Positions 6,255 through 7,097 of a stretch of DNA of 7,097 nt are shown one piece after another (the first letter of the stretch is position 1; every line of letters starts with the position of its first letter). The position numbers were made by a program, and so were the translations under genes. The notes below the pieces were generated by a model. The model had not been told where the DNA came from, ran no database searches, and was given only the letters and a program-made list of their open reading frames with translations. Origin of the DNA: JAKATY01 sp038876335 (GTDB taxonomy: Archaea > Micrarchaeota > Micrarchaeia > Micrarchaeales > Micrarchaeaceae); contig JAVYYS010000032.1 of assembly GCA_038876335.1 (NCBI GenBank), forward strand, positions 1 through 7,097, given 5' to 3'.

Positions 6255-6261
6255 CTTTATA
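6255..6261 (-). promoter_or_regulatory. Probable TATA box of TYW1
   Basis: The minus strand reads TATAAAG. Initiation about 25 bases downstream would fall near 6231, leaving a leader of about 18 bases that contains the GAGGG site. It fits an archaeal box A. Confidence 0.55.
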
Positions 6262-6281
6262 CTCTGCGCTGCGCCGTTGTG

Positions 6282-6293
6282 CGTCATATGACG
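6282..6293. promoter_or_regulatory. Perfect 12-bp palindrome between divergent promoters
   Basis: CGTCATATGACG is fully self-complementary. Its centre is about 29 bp from the TYW1 TATA box and about 25 bp from the TATA box of the gene to the right. A dimeric DNA-binding protein here could control both genes. No other copy was noticed in the window, and the binding protein is unknown. Confidence 0.45.
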
Positions 6294-6308
6294 AATGTGG
6301 CTAAATCA

Positions 6309-6316
6309 TTTAAATA
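6309..6316 (+). promoter_or_regulatory. Probable TATA box of the unrecognised gene at 6349
   Basis: TTTAAATA is a near-ideal archaeal box A. Initiation would fall near 6338, about 11 bases before ATG 6349. This argues against the earlier in-frame ATG at 6295, which lies upstream of the TATA box. Confidence 0.6.
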
Positions 6317-6348
6317 TCTCAAATACATCTGCATATGTCTGTGGTCTT

Positions 6349-6831
6349 ATGGTTAACAAAAACGCCAATGAAAGGCCAGAGCCCCGGGTTGACATGCTCC
6401 ATGTAGACCTCAATACAAACATAAATGTGCTTGCTAAATCAGATGGGAGCCTTTCAGTGTTCAATGAAAACTTAAGAATAGAGATAACCAAAGACGCAGT
6501 TACTGCATTCAAGAAAAACATATTCGGCAAAGATAAGCCTGTTTTTAAACTGCAGCGGCAACGGAACGGAAACGTGTTTGTTTATAGCGGAAAGAGGTTT
6601 AGCGAATACATAAACCTGCAGGTCCCGAAGCTGGAGACAAAAGAGGAAGCTGCCCAAAGCCTCGAAGAGGTAATAAGAACTATAAGGGCAGAGGAGGAAA
6701 AGCTATTGAGCACCGACGCCCTTTCTGTTTCTATCTGGGAGCCTACCATGGGCATGAACACACTTTCTACTTTGTCGCTGGATCGCGAAGTAAAATTACT
6801 CAAGAGCTATCTTTCATTGCTGCGCAGTTGA
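6349..6831 (+). CDS. Unrecognised 160-residue soluble protein
   Basis: I do not recognise a family. The frame is open from ATG 6295, but a strong TATA-like box at 6309-6316 lies inside that extension, so ATG 6349 (MVNKNANERPEP) is taken as the start. The protein is hydrophilic with no signal peptide or membrane segment. The N-terminal part (about residues 13-85) looks like mixed beta and alpha structure (HVDLNTNINVLAKSDGSLSV, FKLQRQRNGNVFVYSG). A charged helical region at about 95-124 (ETKEEAAQSLEEVIRTIRAEEEK) could form a coiled coil, and the C-terminus (DREVKLLKSYLSLLRS) is a likely amphipathic helix suited to protein contacts. It shares its control region with TYW1, facing the other way, so co-regulation is possible, but nothing in the sequence ties it to tRNA modification. 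Codon use looks like its neighbours. Confidence 0.75.
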   Translation: MVNKNANERPEPRVDMLHVDLNTNINVLAKSDGSLSVFNENLRIEITKDAVTAFKKNIFGKDKPVFKLQRQRNGNVFVYSGKRFSEYINLQVPKLETKEEAAQSLEEVIRTIRAEEEKLLSTDALSVSIWEPTMGMNTLSTLSLDREVKLLKSYLSLLRS

Positions 6832-6860
6832 GGATATTGCACTATCCGGCTTCTAATTTT
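6832..6860 (+). terminator. Possible transcription terminator after the unrecognised gene
   Basis: Immediately after the TGA stop, GGATA (6832-6836) and TATCC (6843-6847) form a 5-bp stem with a 6-base loop, followed after nine bases by a short T run (6857-6860). Archaeal termination depends mainly on T tracts, and this tract is short, so the call is tentative. Confidence 0.35.
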
Positions 6861-6868
6861 CAAAAGCA

Positions 6869-6936
6869 GGCCAACGGAACAAATAAAAAACCTACCAGAA
6901 AAATAATCATCAAAGTTGGCCGTGATTTGTTGTAGG
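6869..6936 (+). other. Possible structured RNA element (interleaved stems) upstream of the Toprim gene
   Basis: GGCCAAC (6869-6875) pairs perfectly with GTTGGCC (6915-6921). CCTAC (6891-6895), inside the loop, pairs with GTAGG (6932-6936) beyond the first stem, giving an H-type pseudoknot order. An AATAAAAAA stretch at about 6881-6889 could instead act as a promoter element for the next gene. The first stem is unlikely but not impossible by chance; the second could well be chance. It matches no riboswitch class I recognise. Confidence 0.25.
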
Positions 6937-6967
6937 CCATGTTTGTGGTGGGTGTCTGTATACGTTC

Positions 6968-6975
6968 AAGGAGGG
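6968..6975 (+). promoter_or_regulatory. Strong Shine-Dalgarno site for the Toprim gene
   Basis: AAGGAGGG lies four bases before ATG 6980. It is the strongest ribosome-binding match in the window and fixes this start despite the short coding fragment. Confidence 0.75.
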
Positions 6976-6979
6976 TAAT

Positions 6980-7097
6980 ATGAAGCACGAGAACGGGCGT
7001 GCGAAGAGCCTCTATGCCCTGATTTCGCGCTTGGAAACCGGCATATGCATAGTTGAAGGCTGGCATGATGTGAATACATTAAGCGATATTGCTGCAA
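6980..7097 (+). CDS. Toprim-domain protein, N-terminal fragment (cut by window edge)
   Basis: The first 39 codons are present and the frame is open at the window end. After a short helical N-terminus, residues 22-30 read ICIVEGWHD, followed by VNTLSDIA. This is the first Toprim motif (hydrophobic strand, V-E-G-x-x-D), with E26 as the predicted catalytic acid; the aspartate motif of the domain lies beyond the window. Toprim domains cut, join or polymerise nucleic acids in primases, topoisomerases, RNase M5 and recombination proteins. The motif so close to the N-terminus fits small archaeal Toprim proteins (UPF0292-like) or RNase M5-like proteins rather than archaeal DnaG, where the domain is central. 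The usual lysine or arginine after the glycine is tryptophan here. A strong Shine-Dalgarno sequence precedes the ATG; the gene is separated by 148 bases from the gene before. Confidence 0.72.
   Translation, partial: MKHENGRAKSLYALISRLETGICIVEGWHDVNTLSDIAA

Noticed and set aside
6860..7066. 68-codon minus-strand frame across the Toprim start
   Set aside because: It opposes a frame with a clear Toprim motif and a strong ribosome-binding site, and has no ribosome-binding site or recognisable domain of its own.

Overview
The window looks archaeal. The strongest evidence is a stand-alone, cluster-rich TYW1 (wyosine synthesis on tRNA, a form found in archaea). Supporting this, AT-rich TATA elements of archaeal type (TTTAAATA, TATAAAG, ATTTAAAT) sit about 25-45 bases before the chosen starts, and there is a long Lrp/AsnC-like regulator and an N-terminal Toprim protein. 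Base composition is moderate, with short gaps and few non-coding stretches. A small-genome (DPANN-like) archaeon is possible, but the lineage cannot be fixed from this sequence alone.

Left part (1-3847). Four minus-strand genes are closely spaced and read from about 3709 towards 1: an EamA/DMT-type transporter with an extra soluble C-terminal domain, a 230-residue protein containing a repeated beta-type motif, an alkaline-phosphatase-superfamily phosphodiesterase, and the first 45 codons of a GT4-type glycosyltransferase cut by the window edge. Gaps are 32, 28 and 6 bases, which suggests one operon. Divergent from it is a gene for a regulator built from two tandem Lrp/AsnC-like halves. A 21-bp inverted repeat (9-bp arms, 3-bp spacer) lies in the divergent promoter region, over the regulator's likely TATA box. 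The simplest reading is a self-regulating switch for a surface-glycan, phospholipid or sugar-phosphate pathway; that pathway assignment is inference.

Middle (4867-5184). This gap of about 320 bases holds a good TATA-like element, a short hairpin and a candidate 34-codon gene with strong G/C third-position bias. It ends 12 bases from the convergent TYW1 stop.

Right part (5185-7097). TYW1 (minus) and an unrecognised gene of about 160 residues (plus) diverge from a compact control region. Two TATA boxes flank a perfect 12-bp palindrome at roughly equal distances. After the unknown gene come a hairpin that may terminate transcription, a possible interleaved (pseudoknot-like) RNA fold, and the start of a Toprim-domain gene behind a strong Shine-Dalgarno sequence, cut by the window end.

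No CRISPR array, insertion sequence, rRNA or tRNA was found. The most interesting candidate for an undescribed system is the left operon with its divergent regulator.
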